Assembly (NCBI RefSeq): GCF_042682045.1
Contig: NZ_JBHUGS010000001.1
Coordinates: forward strand, 744,001-808,000
Direction of reading: 5' to 3'
Length of the DNA: 64,000 nt
Source: Sphingomonas_R arantia
GTDB taxonomy: Bacteria > Pseudomonadota > Alphaproteobacteria > Sphingomonadales > Sphingomonadaceae
The stretch's first letter is position 1, and each line of letters begins with the position of its first letter. A model generated the notes under the pieces. It searched no databases. It worked only from the letters and a program-made list of their open reading frames with translations, and had not been told where the DNA came from. Of this stretch, positions 9,206 through 18,281 are shown in pieces. The translations under genes were made by a program, and so were the position numbers.

Positions 9206-10998
9206 CAGAAAGCCTCCACCGGCAACGCCATGATCGCGTCCGCACCGCCTTCGATCTTGCGACGCAGGCTCCCCGTATCAGGCAGCACGCGCTCCGCATA
9301 GAAGCGTGCGGTGACCAGTTTCGCTTCGTGGAAGGTCCGATCGCCTTCGCCGGCCGCGATCGCCGCGCTGGAGGCGCGGACCATCTTCAGCCACATCCAG
9401 CCGAGCGTCACGACGCCCATCATGGTCATGTAGGGATAGGCCGCGGCGCCGGCATTGTTGGGGTTCGCCATGCCGTTCTGCATCAGCCACATCGACGCGG
9501 TCTGCAGATCACCCGCCGCCTTTTCCAGCCGGCCGGCATAGTCGGCGGTGGCAGGGTCGGCCTTGGCCTCCGCGATGTCGCCGCCGATCGCCTGGGCCAG
9601 CGCCATCAGCGCGCGGCCGCCATTCTGGCCGATCTTGCGGCCGACGAGGTCCATCGCCTGGACGCCGTTTGTGCCTTCGTAGATCTGCGCGATGCGGGCG
9701 TCGCGGACATATTGCTCCATCCCCCATTCGCGGATGTAGCCGTGGCCGCCGTAGACCTGCTGCGCGTTCGTCGCGATCTCGTACCCCAGATCGGTGACGT
9801 AGCCCTTGATGACGGGCGTGAGCAGCGAGATGAGGTCGTTGGCGGCGACACGCTCCTCCTCGGTCGCGGCGCGGTGCGCCAGATCGACCTGGAGCGCGCC
9901 CCACAGGCAGAGCGCGCGCGCGCCTTCGAGCTTGGACTTGGCGTCCATCAGCATGCGGCGGACGTCCGGGTGGACGAACAAAGTGTCGGCCTTCTGGTCG
10001 AGATCGGCCGGGCCGGTGAGCGCGCGGCCCTGGCGGCGGTCCTTGGCGTAGGCGACGGCGTTCTGATACGCGACCTCGCCGATCGACAGGCCCTGGAGCC
10101 CGACGCCGAGCCGGGCGGCGTTCATCATGATGAACATCGCGGCGAGGCCCTTATTCTCCTCGCCCACCAGATAGCCGGTCGCGCCGTCATAGTTCATGAC
10201 GCAGGTCGAGTTGCCGTGGATGCCCATCTTCTCCTCGATCGAGCCGCAGACGACGCCGTTGCGGGTGCCGGCGTTGCCGTCGGCATCGAGCAGGAACTTG
10301 GGCACGATGAAGAGCGAGATGCCCTTCACATTGTCCGGCGCGCCTTCGATCTTGGCGAGGACGAGGTGGATGATGTTGGACGTCAGGTCATGTTCGCCGG
10401 ACGAGATGAAGATCTTCGTGCCGGTCAGCGCGAAGCTGCCGTCGTCGTTGCGCGCGGCCTTTGTGCGGATGAGGCCGAGATCGGTGCCGCAATGCGGCTC
10501 CGTCAGGTTCATGGTGCCGCCCCATTCGCCCGAGATCATCTTGGGCGCGTAGGTGGCCTGCTGCTCGTCCGAACCCTTGGCCAGGATCGCGGCGGTGGCG
10601 CCCATGGTGAGGCCGTTATACATGCCGAACGCCATGTTGGCGGAGATCAGATATTCCTCGAACGCGGTCGACACGACGTGGGGCAGGCCCTGTCCGCCGA
10701 ACCGTTCGATGCCACCGAGCGTGGCCCAGCCGCCCTCGACGAACTGCGCATAGGCTTCCTTGAAGCCCTTGGGCGTCGTGACGCTGCCGTCCGGGTGGCG
10801 GGTGCAACCTTCATGGTCGCCCGACTGGTTGAGCGGGAACAGCACTTCCTCGCAGAAACGCGCGCCTTCGGTCAGGACGGCTTCGACGGTGTCGGCGCTG
10901 GCGTTTTCGAACCCGGGCAGGTTGCCATAATGTTCGAGACCGAGGATCGCATCGAGGATGTAGCGGGTGTCGCGCACCGGCGCGGTGTAGGTCGGCAT
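9205..10998 (-). CDS. Acyl-CoA dehydrogenase (DmdC-like long form)
   Basis: A 597-residue flavin-dependent acyl-CoA dehydrogenase of the long type that has an extra C-terminal domain (the class including 3-methylmercaptopropionyl-CoA dehydrogenase DmdC). The FAD/substrate motif [13 protein letters not shown] and the conserved [21 protein letters not shown] region are clear. The start at 10998 has a GGGAGAG ribosome site; the open frame to 11016 adds only six residues. It follows the MerR regulator by 54 bases and ends overlapping the next small gene. The fatty or branched acyl-CoA substrate is not decided by sequence; regulation by the adjacent MerR protein is inferred. Confidence 0.92.
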   Translation of the reverse strand: MPTYTAPVRDTRYILDAILGLEHYGNLPGFENASADTVEAVLTEGARFCEEVLFPLNQSGDHEGCTRHPDGSVTTPKGFKEAYAQFVEGGWATLGGIERFGGQGLPHVVSTAFEEYLISANMAFGMYNGLTMGATAAILAKGSDEQQATYAPKMISGEWGGTMNLTEPHCGTDLGLIRTKAARNDDGSFALTGTKIFISSGEHDLTSNIIHLVLAKIEGAPDNVKGISLFIVPKFLLDADGNAGTRNGVVCGSIEEKMGIHGNSTCVMNYDGATGYLVGEENKGLAAMFIMMNAARLGVGLQGLSIGEVAYQNAVAYAKDRRQGRALTGPADLDQKADTLFVHPDVRRMLMDAKSKLEGARALCLWGALQVDLAHRAATEEERVAANDLISLLTPVIKGYVTDLGYEIATNAQQVYGGHGYIREWGMEQYVRDARIAQIYEGTNGVQAMDLVGRKIGQNGGRALMALAQAIGGDIAEAKADPATADYAGRLEKAAGDLQTASMWLMQNGMANPNNAGAAAYPYMTMMGVVTLGWMWLKMVRASSAAIAAGEGDRTFHEAKLVTARFYAERVLPDTGSLRRKIEGGADAIMALPVEAF

Positions 10999-11052
10999 CG
11001 GTCTCTCCCAAGACAATCTGGTTGGTCGGCCTGTTCGGTCGGGGGGCGGGGG

Positions 11053-11472
11053 CTATTTGTGGGCGGCTTCGTCGGCAGCGGCCACGACCGCCACGAAACT
11101 TTCGAGTTCCAGGATCGCCGCGTCGATATCCTCGCGCTGGCGCCGGAGCAGTTCCATGCGGGCGTTGCATTTGTCGAGCGTGACGTGGCGCTGCGTCTCG
11201 CGTCCGTCGCCGATGTCGTAGAGATCGATCATCTCGCGGATGTCGGAGAGGCTGAAGCCGACGCGCTTGCCGCGCAGGATCCAGGCGAGGCGCGCGCGAT
11301 CGCGTTTCGAATAGACGCGGGTCAGGCCGATCCGCTGCGGGGCGATCAGACCTTCGTCCTCGTAGAAGCGCAGCGCACGCGCGGTGACGCCGAACTCCTC
11401 CGACAGGTCGGAGATGGTGAAGCTGTCCCGGTCATGGGCATCGGGGGTGTGGATCGCGGCATGCTGGGGCAT
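11053..11472 (-). CDS. MerR-family regulator, LiuR-like
   Basis: A 139-residue regulator. Residues ~17-85 form a MerR winged helix (FTISDLSEEFGVTARALRFYEDEGL, then RVYSKRDRARLAWILRGKRVGFSL), followed by a coiled-coil dimerisation helix to the end. No cysteine effector site is present, unlike metal-responsive MerR proteins. The sequence resembles LiuR, the regulator of branched-chain amino acid and acyl-CoA breakdown in proteobacteria. It is the first gene of an operon with an acyl-CoA dehydrogenase, which supports that reading. A palindrome 20 bases upstream of the ATG is the likely autoregulatory operator. Confidence 0.85.
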   Translation of the reverse strand: MPQHAAIHTPDAHDRDSFTISDLSEEFGVTARALRFYEDEGLIAPQRIGLTRVYSKRDRARLAWILRGKRVGFSLSDIREMIDLYDIGDGRETQRHVTLDKCNARMELLRRQREDIDAAILELESFVAVVAAADEAAHK

Positions 11473-11492
11473 GCGGCGCTTTTATGACAGGG

Positions 11493-11506
11493 TGACGTTC
11501 ACGTCA
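11493..11506. promoter_or_regulatory. Palindromic operator of the MerR/LiuR-like operon
   Basis: TGACGTTCACGTCA is a TGACGT-NN-ACGTCA palindrome placed 20 bases upstream of the MerR start. A further half-site (ACGTCAA) follows directly at 11507-11513. Position and symmetry fit an operator for the dimeric regulator encoded next to it. Binding is inferred. Confidence 0.55.
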
Positions 11507-11577
11507 ACGTCAAAGGGTTCCGTAGGGGGAGGGTGGTTTGTCCTAGGTGCGCGGCGTGTGTGGGGCTTGGGGGGACT

Positions 11578-11738
11578 CCCTCTCCCCTCCGGGGAGAGGG
11601 TTGGGGAGAGGGGCTTTGCCTGGGGTGCTTTGTGGGACGGCGTGGCTGGGCGGGGCGCGAATCTTGCTGTTTTTCGTGGGGCTTGGTTACCGCAAGCCAC
11701 TCCCCCTCTCCCAACCCTCTCCCCGTGGGGGAGAGGGC
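11578..11738. repeat. Pair of inverted CT/GA-rich repeats
   Basis: CCCTCTCCCC...GGGGAGAGGGTTGGGGAGAG (about 11578-11613) recurs in inverted form as CCCCTCTCCCAACCCTCTCC (about 11703-11738), roughly 90 bases away, with small hairpins inside each copy. The ~239-base gap between the MerR operator and hisI holds only this. A sister pair occurs at 28851-28968. It looks like a REP-type doublet. Confidence 0.7.
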
Positions 11739-11745
11739 TTTTTGG

Positions 11746-12105
11746 TCACTCCTGGACAGTGACCAATCGCTCGCCTTCGACCCTGCGGTAGAAGCACGTC
11801 CTGGCCCCCGTGTGACACGCCGGCCCCGCCGGTTCGCAGCGGAGCCAGAGGGCGTCCTGGTCGCAGTCGATGCGGATTTCGACGACCTTGAGGACGTTCC
11901 CCGACTCCTCGCCCTTACGCCAGAGGCGCGCGCGGGAGCGGGACCAGAAGACCGCTTCGCCGCCGGCGATCGTGGCGGCGAGCGCGTCGGCGTTCATGTG
12001 CGCGAGCATCAGCGGTTCGCCGGTCGCGGCATCGGTGACGAAGGCGGTGACGAGGCCGTTCGCGTCGTAGCGCGGCGCCAGGCGGTCGGTGGTTTCGATA
12101 GTCAT
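11746..12105 (-). CDS. hisI: Phosphoribosyl-AMP cyclohydrolase
   Basis: A 119-residue HisI (cyclohydrolase only, without the HisE pyrophosphatase domain) that opens the purine ring of PR-AMP in histidine synthesis. Key family stretches are visible: [28 protein letters not shown], the metal-binding DCDQDALW and the zinc-ligand region [14 protein letters not shown]. Start at 12105 matches the family. It is divergent from purF, with 106 bases between. Confidence 0.95.
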   Translation of the reverse strand: MTIETTDRLAPRYDANGLVTAFVTDAATGEPLMLAHMNADALAATIAGGEAVFWSRSRARLWRKGEESGNVLKVVEIRIDCDQDALWLRCEPAGPACHTGARTCFYRRVEGERLVTVQE

Positions 12106-12211
12106 GCGACGGTCGTTAGCCGGAGGTGCGACGAAGTTCGATGACAAACAGGCGACAAAGCCGACAAGCATCCCTATGTGACCCGCATCCGCCGCCACCA
12201 CGGATCGCCCC

Positions 12212-13687
12212 ATGATCATCACGAACCCATTCGACTCCGACCTGAACGGAGACAAGCTGCGTGAGGAATGCGGCATCTTCGGCATATGGGGGGCCGACGG
12301 GACCGCCGCCGCGATGGTCGCCCTCGGCCTCCACGCGTTGCAACACCGCGGGCAGGAAGCCGCCGGCATCACCAGCTGGGACGGCGCGATGTTCCATACG
12401 CACCGCGCGATGGGCCATGTCGCCGGCAATTTCGACCGCGACGACGTGATCCGCGCACTACCGGGCGACGCCGCCTGCGGGCATGTGCGTTACTCCACGA
12501 CGGGCGAGACCGCGCTGCGCAACGTCCAGCCGCTGTTCGCCGAATTGTACAGCGGCGGGTTTGCGGTCAGCCACAACGGCAATATCTCGAACGCCGCCAA
12601 GCTGCGCAACGAGCTGGTCCGGCGCGGGTCGATCTTCCAGTCGACCAGCGATACCGAGACGATCATCCACCTGGTTGCGATGTCGTCGTACCGCACGCTG
12701 CTCGACCGGTTCATCGATGCGCTGAAGCAGCTCGAGGGCGCCTATTCGCTGGTCTGCATGACGCCGGAGGGGATGCTGATCTGTCGCGATCCGCTCGGCA
12801 TCCGGCCGCTGGTGATGGGGCGTCTGGGCGAAAGCTATATCTTCGCGTCGGAGACCGTCGCGCTCGACGTGTGCGGGGCGGAGTTCATCCGCCACATCGA
12901 TCCGGGCGAGCTGGTGATCGTGTCCGACAAGGGGCTGCGCTCGATCCGGCCGTTCGCCGAAGTGCCGCCGCGGCCCTGCGTGTTCGAGCATGTATATTTC
13001 AGCCGGCCCGATTCGATCGTCGACGGGTCGTCGGTCTATTCGGTGCGCAAGGCGATCGGTGCGCAGCTGGCGATCGAGGACCCGGTCGAGGCCGACATCG
13101 TCATCCCGGTGCCCGATTCGGGCGTGCCGGCGGCGATCGGCTATGCGCAGCAGTCGGGCATTCCGTTCGAGCTGGGGATCATCCGGTCGCACTATGTCGG
13201 CCGCACGTTCATCCAGCCGGGCGACAAGGTGCGGCACCTCGGCGTGAAGCTGAAGCACAATGCCAACCGCGCGCTGATCAAGGGCAAGCGGATCATCCTG
13301 ATCGACGATTCGATCGTGCGCGGCACGACGTCAGTCAAGATCGTGCAGATGATGCGCGATGCCGGCGCGACCGAGGTGCACATGCGGATTGCGTCCCCGC
13401 CGACGCGGCACAGCTGCTACTACGGCGTCGATACCCCGGAGCGCGCGAAGCTGCTCGCCGCGCAGATGACGGTGCAGGAGATGGCGCGCCATATCGACGC
13501 GGACAGCCTGGCGTTCGTCTCGGTCGACGGCATGTACAAGGCGCTGGGCGAGAGCGGGCGCAAGGAAAGCTGCCCGCAATATTGCGATGCGTGCTTCACC
13601 GGGGACTATCCGACGCGGTTGACCGACCAGGAGGATGTCGCACCGGCGGACCAGCTGTCGCTGCTGGCGGAGCGGGTTCCGGCTTGA
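12212..13687 (+). CDS. purF: Amidophosphoribosyltransferase
   Basis: A 491-residue enzyme for the first committed step of purine synthesis (PRPP + glutamine to phosphoribosylamine). Cys20 after an acidic 19-residue propeptide (…[10 protein letters not shown]) is the N-terminal nucleophile after processing, so this is the propeptide-bearing class. The PRPP loop is [13 protein letters not shown]. Cysteines in [17 protein letters not shown] near the C-terminus fit the iron-sulfur ligand region of the Bacillus-type enzyme. It is likely followed by its own transcript end: a long hairpin starts about 25 bases after the stop. Confidence 0.97.
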   Translation: MIITNPFDSDLNGDKLREECGIFGIWGADGTAAAMVALGLHALQHRGQEAAGITSWDGAMFHTHRAMGHVAGNFDRDDVIRALPGDAACGHVRYSTTGETALRNVQPLFAELYSGGFAVSHNGNISNAAKLRNELVRRGSIFQSTSDTETIIHLVAMSSYRTLLDRFIDALKQLEGAYSLVCMTPEGMLICRDPLGIRPLVMGRLGESYIFASETVALDVCGAEFIRHIDPGELVIVSDKGLRSIRPFAEVPPRPCVFEHVYFSRPDSIVDGSSVYSVRKAIGAQLAIEDPVEADIVIPVPDSGVPAAIGYAQQSGIPFELGIIRSHYVGRTFIQPGDKVRHLGVKLKHNANRALIKGKRIILIDDSIVRGTTSVKIVQMMRDAGATEVHMRIASPPTRHSCYYGVDTPERAKLLAAQMTVQEMARHIDADSLAFVSVDGMYKALGESGRKESCPQYCDACFTGDYPTRLTDQEDVAPADQLSLLAERVPA

Positions 13688-13710
13688 TCCTTTTCGCGTA
13701 GTCGCACCGA

Positions 13711-13825
13711 CCGCTCGTCCTGAGTAGCCATTGAGCCTGTCGAAATGGCGTATCGAAGGAGCTGCTGCGCGGGTCCTTCGATACGGGTCTTCGACTGCGC
13801 TCAGTCCCTACTCAGGATGATCGGT
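13711..13825. repeat. Nested long hairpin repeat after purF
   Basis: Several inverted pairs are nested around one centre: TCCTGAGTAG with CTACTCAGGA, GAGC with GCTC, TCGAA with TTCGA, and CGTATCGAAGG with CCTTCGATACG. The whole ~115 bases can fold into one long imperfect hairpin. This style of intergenic element, sharing the GCCTGTCGA core with family A, fills the purF-SDR gap and may serve as a terminator. Confidence 0.75.
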
Positions 13826-13870
13826 TTGGCGTAACGCGCGGTTCGAACACCTTTGAATGGAAGCGAAAAG

Positions 13871-14581
13871 ATGACCGATCTTCCCCTTCAGGACCGGCTG
13901 GCGCTGGTCACCGGTGCGTCGCGTGGGATCGGGGCGGCGACCGCGGAGGCGCTGGCGGCGGCGGGGGCGCATGTGATCCTGACCGCGCGGACCGCGGGCG
14001 GGCTGGAAGAGGTCGAGGAGCGGATCTTCGCGGCGGGCGGGAACGCCACGATCGCGCCGCTCGATATCGGCGAGAGCGGGGGCGTCGCCAAGCTGGCGTC
14101 GGCGATCGGCGGGCGCTGGGCTGCGCTCGATATCCTGGTGCTGAACGCGGCCTCGCTCGGCACGCTGACGCCGGTGTCGGCGATCGACCCGAAGGAGCTG
14201 GCGAACCTGCTAACGCTCAACATTTCCGCGCAGCAGGCGCTGATCGGGGCGTTCGACCCGATGCTGCGGATGAGCGACCGGGCGCGGCTGGTGATGCTGA
14301 CATCGTCGGTGGCGACGCGGCCGCGGGCTTATTGGGGTGGTTATGCCGCCACCAAGGCCGCGCTGGAGACCTTGGTGCTGACATACGCCGACGAAATGGC
14401 GGGGATCAGCTCGCTGCGCTGCGCGATCGTCGATCCGGGTGCCACCGCGACCAAGATGCGCGCCCGGGCTTTTCCGGGCGAGGATGCCGCGACGCTGAAG
14501 CCGCCCGCGGTGGTGGGAGCGGCGATCGCGCGGATGGTGGTGGATGATTTCGAGAATGGGGCCCGGGTGCGGGTGGCTTAA
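13871..14581 (+). CDS. SDR-family oxidoreductase
   Basis: A 236-residue short-chain dehydrogenase/reductase. The NAD(P)-binding loop is TGASRGIG near the N-terminus, NAA occurs in LVLNAASLG, the catalytic Ser is in MLTSSVA and the Tyr/Lys pair in YAATKAA. The start at 13871 is chosen over an upstream TTG at 13853 because it gives the normal N-terminus. Substrate is not indicated by sequence or neighbours; the gene stands between purF and a horizontally acquired insert. Confidence 0.9.
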   Translation: MTDLPLQDRLALVTGASRGIGAATAEALAAAGAHVILTARTAGGLEEVEERIFAAGGNATIAPLDIGESGGVAKLASAIGGRWAALDILVLNAASLGTLTPVSAIDPKELANLLTLNISAQQALIGAFDPMLRMSDRARLVMLTSSVATRPRAYWGGYAATKAALETLVLTYADEMAGISSLRCAIVDPGATATKMRARAFPGEDAATLKPPAVVGAAIARMVVDDFENGARVRVA

Positions 14582-14582
14582 A

Positions 14583-14945
14583 CTAGATTCGGAATATTTC
14601 TTTGACCAACTCATGTTGGCTATCGAGGTTTCGAATAGTATTACTGAAATTGTGGAACGGTGACCGGCGATTTTCAGCTCGGACATCAATCCAATTAACA
14701 TAGAAAAATTTAAACGGCATTGCGTTGAACGTGTTGCAATTCGTGACCACTCCAATTGCCTTGATCCAAACCTCTTTGGATCCTTGTCCAAGCATGGATT
14801 TAATAGCTAGTCGGTCTCCTACTACTATGTTGGCGATCACATCTTGGGCGCTGTCGCGATCCCCAAACCAAAACCCTCGAGTGATGAAATCGTCAGACAT
14901 ATCCTGATCAGACACGGTCGCGCCGACCACCCAGTAATTTGCCAT
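14583..14945 (-). CDS. EVE-like / McrB-N-terminal-domain-like small protein
   Basis: A 120-residue protein of markedly lower GC than its surroundings (26 of 60 bases are G/C in 14641-14700, against 44 of 60 in 14041-14100). It opens with MANYWVVGA, continues with RGFWFGD and has GDRLAIKSMLGQGSKEVWIKAIGVV. This pattern, small beta-barrel with a GDRIAIK/ML-GxG core, resembles domains fused to McrB-type GTPases or found alone near restriction genes. Such PUA/EVE-like domains bind modified bases. It is a single gene squeezed against the SDR stop and convergent with it. No partner nuclease is adjacent, so it may be a solitary remnant of a defence locus. Function inferred. Confidence 0.6.
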   Translation of the reverse strand: MANYWVVGATVSDQDMSDDFITRGFWFGDRDSAQDVIANIVVGDRLAIKSMLGQGSKEVWIKAIGVVTNCNTFNAMPFKFFYVNWIDVRAENRRSPFHNFSNTIRNLDSQHELVKEIFRI

Positions 14946-15026
14946 TCATAAGCTCCAATGCAGAATTAAAGCACGTAGTCCATCGTCGACCTTAGTCACG
15001 AGGAATTATATCCAAACCGGTTTGAG

Positions 15027-15803
15027 CTACCGCCCGGTCCACTCCGCTGTTCGCTTCGCGACGAAGGCGGCCATGCCTTCCTTCTGGTCCTGCGTGCCGA
15101 ACATCCCGTGGAAGAGGCGGCGTTCGAAGGCGATGCCTTGGGCCAGCGGCAGGTCGAACGCGGCGTTGACCATTTCCTTGTTCGCGATTGTCGCGAGCGG
15201 GGCCATGGCGGCGATCGCAGTGGCGGTCTTGAGCGCTTCGGCGATCAGGTCCGCCATGGGGACGACGCGGGCGACGAGGCCGGCGCGTTCGGCTTCGTCG
15301 GCGCCCATCATGCGGCCGGTGAGGCACATCTCCATCGCTTTCGCCTTCCCGATCGCGTGGGCGAGGCGTTGCGATCCGCCCATGCCGGGGGTGACGCCGA
15401 GCTTGATTTCGGGCTGGCCGAACTTCGCGCTGTCGGCGGCGATGATGAAGTCGGCCATCATCGCGACCTCGCACCCGCCGCCGAGCGCGAAGCCGGAGAC
15501 GGCGGCGATCCAGGGCTTGCGCGTGCGGGTGACCTGTTCCCAACCGGCGAAGAAGTTGGCCGCGTACATTTCGGCAAAGCCCTGCGCCTCCATCTCCTTG
15601 ATGTCCGCGCCGGCCGCGAACGCCTTGTCGCTGCCGGTCAGGACGAGGCAGCGCTGCTCGGGGTCGGCGTCGTAGGCGGCGAAGGCGGCGATCAGGTCGG
15701 TCAGGGTCTGCGTGTTGAGCGCGTTCAGCGCCTGCGGGCGGTTGAGCCGGACCAGGGTGACCGCGTCGTGGCGTTCGATCAGGAGCGTTTCGTAGTCGGA
15801 CAT
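15027..15803 (-). CDS. Enoyl-CoA hydratase
   Basis: A 258-residue crotonase-fold enzyme that adds water to 2-enoyl-CoA. Oxyanion-hole segments are AAGADIKEM and ALGGGCEVAMMAD. The two catalytic glutamates are in the expected places (GCE and FGQPEIKLGVTPGMGGSQRL). Located just downstream of 3-hydroxyisobutyryl-CoA hydrolase and isobutyryl-CoA dehydrogenase, it is well placed to hydrate methacrylyl-CoA in valine breakdown, though the family is broad. A family A palindrome separates it from the hydrolase gene. Confidence 0.93.
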   Translation of the reverse strand: MSDYETLLIERHDAVTLVRLNRPQALNALNTQTLTDLIAAFAAYDADPEQRCLVLTGSDKAFAAGADIKEMEAQGFAEMYAANFFAGWEQVTRTRKPWIAAVSGFALGGGCEVAMMADFIIAADSAKFGQPEIKLGVTPGMGGSQRLAHAIGKAKAMEMCLTGRMMGADEAERAGLVARVVPMADLIAEALKTATAIAAMAPLATIANKEMVNAAFDLPLAQGIAFERRLFHGMFGTQDQKEGMAAFVAKRTAEWTGR

Positions 15804-15830
15804 GGTTGGTTCCTTCTGGACGGGCTTCCA

Positions 15831-15898
15831 GTTCCGTTTGGTTCGAGCCTGTCGAGAACTCTGCGCAGGGTTCTCGACAGGCTCGAACCAAACGGAAC
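15831..15898. repeat. Long intergenic palindrome, family A copy 2
   Basis: Two 29-base exact inverted arms (15831-15859 and 15870-15898) around a 10-base loop, with the same TTCGAGCCTGTCGAGAAC core as the copy at 1484. It lies between two codirectional genes of the valine group and could partly terminate or stabilise the upstream message. Confidence 0.9.
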
Positions 15899-15909
15899 TG
15901 AGTGGGCGG

Positions 15910-16965
15910 TTACAGCCGCACGGGTTCCCATTCCTCGGCCGCGGGGAGCGGGGCGAAGATGGTGTCGAGCATGTGATCGGTGACTGCCTCGGGAGTCGCG
16001 GGGTCCCAGATCGGTGCGTTGTCCTTGTCGATCAGGAGCGCGCGGACGCCCTCGGCGAAGTCGGGGCGCTGGCAGATGTGGACCGCGACGGCATATTCCA
16101 TGCGCATCTCGTCGGCGAAGCTCTGCATGCCGGCACCGTCGGCGAGCAAGCGGAGCGAGACCTTGCAACTGAGCGGGGACTTGGTTGCGAGCAGCGCGCG
16201 TTGTGCGGCGGCCCATTCGCCGGGGTCGGCTTCGAGCGCGGTCAGCACTTCCTCGTAATCGTCGGAGGCGAACAGGCGGTCGATTTCGGGCTGGCGGTCG
16301 AGGATCGCGGCGGGCGGGGGCGTCACCGCGGCGGCGTCGAGGATCGTTTCGATCGCCTGCGGGTCTGCGCCGATCGCGGCCTTGACGCCGTCCAGCGCTT
16401 CGGACGGAATATAGTGGGTGGCGAGGCCGAGCGTGCAGGCCTCCGCGCCGTCGATCCGCGCGCCGGTGAGGGCGAGATAATGACCGATGCGGCCGGGCAG
16501 GCGCGACAGGTACCAGCCGCCGCCGACGTCGGGGAACAGGCCGATCGTGGTCTCCGGCATCGCCAGCACCGTGCGTTCGGTGGCGATCCGGTAGCGCGTG
16601 GGCAGCGCGATGCCGACACCGCCGCCCATGACGATGCCGTCCATGAACGCGACGGTCGGCTTGGCGTAGGTGAAGAGCAGGTGGTTGAGCTGATATTCGG
16701 TGCGGAAGAAGTCGCGGGCGGCCTGGCCGTCGCCAGCCGCACTCGATGCGATGCCACGGACGTCGCCGCCGGCGCAGAAGCCGCGGCCGTCGGCATGGTC
16801 GATCAGCACCGCCTCAATCTCGGGGTGTTCGCGCCAGTCGGTCAGCGCGGCGATCATCGCGGTGCACATCGCCTGGTCGAGCGCGTGGATCGGTTTGGGG
16901 CGGTTCAGCCGAAGGCGGGCGATGCGGCCTTCGGTCGCGGCGATGATGGTGTGGGTCATGGTCAT
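15910..16965 (-). CDS. 3-hydroxyisobutyryl-CoA hydrolase
   Basis: A 351-residue crotonase-superfamily enzyme, longer than a hydratase and with the hydrolase pattern: GRGFCAGGDVRGI for the first oxyanion loop, FMDGIVMGGGVGIALPTRYRI for the second, and MPETTIGLFPDVGGGWYLSRL carrying the catalytic Glu/Asp. It releases free 3-hydroxyisobutyrate, the substrate of MmsB (6912-7802). Start at 16965 or the next ATG two codons later. Between isobutyryl-CoA dehydrogenase and the hydratase, in pathway order. Confidence 0.93.
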   Translation of the reverse strand: MTMTHTIIAATEGRIARLRLNRPKPIHALDQAMCTAMIAALTDWREHPEIEAVLIDHADGRGFCAGGDVRGIASSAAGDGQAARDFFRTEYQLNHLLFTYAKPTVAFMDGIVMGGGVGIALPTRYRIATERTVLAMPETTIGLFPDVGGGWYLSRLPGRIGHYLALTGARIDGAEACTLGLATHYIPSEALDGVKAAIGADPQAIETILDAAAVTPPPAAILDRQPEIDRLFASDDYEEVLTALEADPGEWAAAQRALLATKSPLSCKVSLRLLADGAGMQSFADEMRMEYAVAVHICQRPDFAEGVRALLIDKDNAPIWDPATPEAVTDHMLDTIFAPLPAAEEWEPVRL

Positions 16966-16977
16966 CCCCGGCTTGTA

Positions 16978-17038
16978 CCCCGGCGCAGGCCGGGGTCCAG
17001 ATGCAACTGTTGCGCCCAGGCCCCGGCCTGCGCCGGGG
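16978..17038. repeat. CCCCGGCGCAGGCCGGGG inverted repeat, family D
   Basis: CCCCGGCGCAGGCCGGGG at 16978-16995 pairs exactly with CCCCGGCCTGCGCCGGGG at 17021-17038, and each arm is itself near-palindromic. Related copies occur at 52022-52125 and 54356-54420. It fills the short gap between two valine-pathway genes. Confidence 0.85.
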
Positions 17039-17044
17039 AACGAA

Positions 17045-18190
17045 TCAGGCCTCGCGCAACATCTCGCGTGCGACGATGCTGCGCATGATCTCGTTGGTGC
17101 CTTCGAGGATGCGGTGGACGCGGAGGTCGCGCCAGAAGCGTTCGATGGGATAGTCCTGGAGGTAGCCGTAGCCGCCGAACATCTGGAGCGCGCGGTCGAC
17201 GACCGACGACCCGGTGTCTGTGGACAGGCGCTTGGCCATGGCGGCGAACTTGGTCGCGTCGGGCGACTTGGCGGAGACCTTGCCGGCCGCCGCGTAGAGC
17301 AGCATGCGGGCGGCCTGGAGGTCGGTTTCCATGTCGGCCAGCACGAACTGCGTGTTCTGGAATTCGACGATCGCCTTGCCGAACTGCCGGCGGTCGCGCG
17401 TGTAGCCGATCGCTTCGTCGAGGCAGCGTTGCGCCCCGCCGAGCGAGCAGGCGCCGATGTTCAGCCGCCCGCCGTCGAGTCCGGACATCGCGATGCGGAA
17501 GCCCTGGCCCTCCACGCCGACGAGGTTGGAGACGGGGACGCGGACGCCGTCGAAATTGACCTGTGCGGTGGGTTGCGAGTGCCAGCCGAGCTTCTTCTCG
17601 TTCGCGCCGAAGCTGACGCCCGGCATGTCGCGTTCGATCACGAGCGCGGAGATGCCCTTGGCGCCGTCCTCGCCGGTCCGAACCATCGTGACGTAGATCT
17701 CGTTCTGGCCGCCGCCGGAGATGAACGCCTTCGACCCCGTGACGACATAATGGTCGCCGTCGCGGACCGCGCGGGTCTTGAGCGCGGCGGCATCGGAGCC
17801 GGAGCCGGGTTCGGTCAGGCAATAGCTGCCGATCCGGTCGCATGTCACCATGGAGGGGAGGTAGCGTGCCTTCAGTTCGGGCGAGCCGTAGCTGTCGATC
17901 ATCCACGCGGCCATGTTGTGGATCGAGATGAACGCGGAGGTGGAGGGGCAGCCGTAAGCCATCGCCTCCATGATCAGCGCCGCCTCCATCCGGCCTAGGC
18001 CGATGCCGCCCGATTCCTCCGACACGTAGATCGCGCCGAAGCCGAGGTCGGCGGCGGCCTTGATCGTGTCGCGCGGGAAGATGTGGTGTTCGTCCCATTT
18101 CGCCGCGTGCGGAGTGATCGCGTCGGCGGTGAAGCGGCGCGCCAGCTCCTGGATCTCGCGCTGATCGTCGGTGAGGTCGAATTGGGTCAT
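17045..18190 (-). CDS. Acyl-CoA dehydrogenase, isobutyryl-CoA type
   Basis: A 381-residue flavoprotein. The FAD motif is CLTEPGSGSDAAALKT, the second signature is DRRQFGKAIVEFQNTQF, and the catalytic glutamate lies in HRILEGTNEIMR near the end. The overall sequence resembles human ACAD8 (isobutyryl-CoA dehydrogenase), and the following genes encode the next two valine-pathway steps. Start at 18190 (MTQFDLTDDQ) fits the family; the open frame to 18244 adds unrelated residues. First gene of the group, so the promoter is likely in 18191-18281. Confidence 0.92.
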   Translation of the reverse strand: MTQFDLTDDQREIQELARRFTADAITPHAAKWDEHHIFPRDTIKAAADLGFGAIYVSEESGGIGLGRMEAALIMEAMAYGCPSTSAFISIHNMAAWMIDSYGSPELKARYLPSMVTCDRIGSYCLTEPGSGSDAAALKTRAVRDGDHYVVTGSKAFISGGGQNEIYVTMVRTGEDGAKGISALVIERDMPGVSFGANEKKLGWHSQPTAQVNFDGVRVPVSNLVGVEGQGFRIAMSGLDGGRLNIGACSLGGAQRCLDEAIGYTRDRRQFGKAIVEFQNTQFVLADMETDLQAARMLLYAAAGKVSAKSPDATKFAAMAKRLSTDTGSSVVDRALQMFGGYGYLQDYPIERFWRDLRVHRILEGTNEIMRSIVAREMLREA

Positions 18191-18281
18191 TTCGGGCCTA
18201 TGGTTTGGTTTGGCGGCGAAGGTCGGCAACCATTGCCGTTGCATATGAAACTAAAGCAAAGCGCGAAATGTCCCAGCTTCG

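Noticed and set aside
9328..11487. A 719-codon plus-strand frame across the acyl-CoA dehydrogenase
   Set aside because: Low-complexity antisense reading; the dehydrogenase and MerR genes explain the region.
12268..13701. A frame of 477 codons overlapping purF in the same direction
   Set aside because: Arg-rich out-of-frame reading of purF with no motif.
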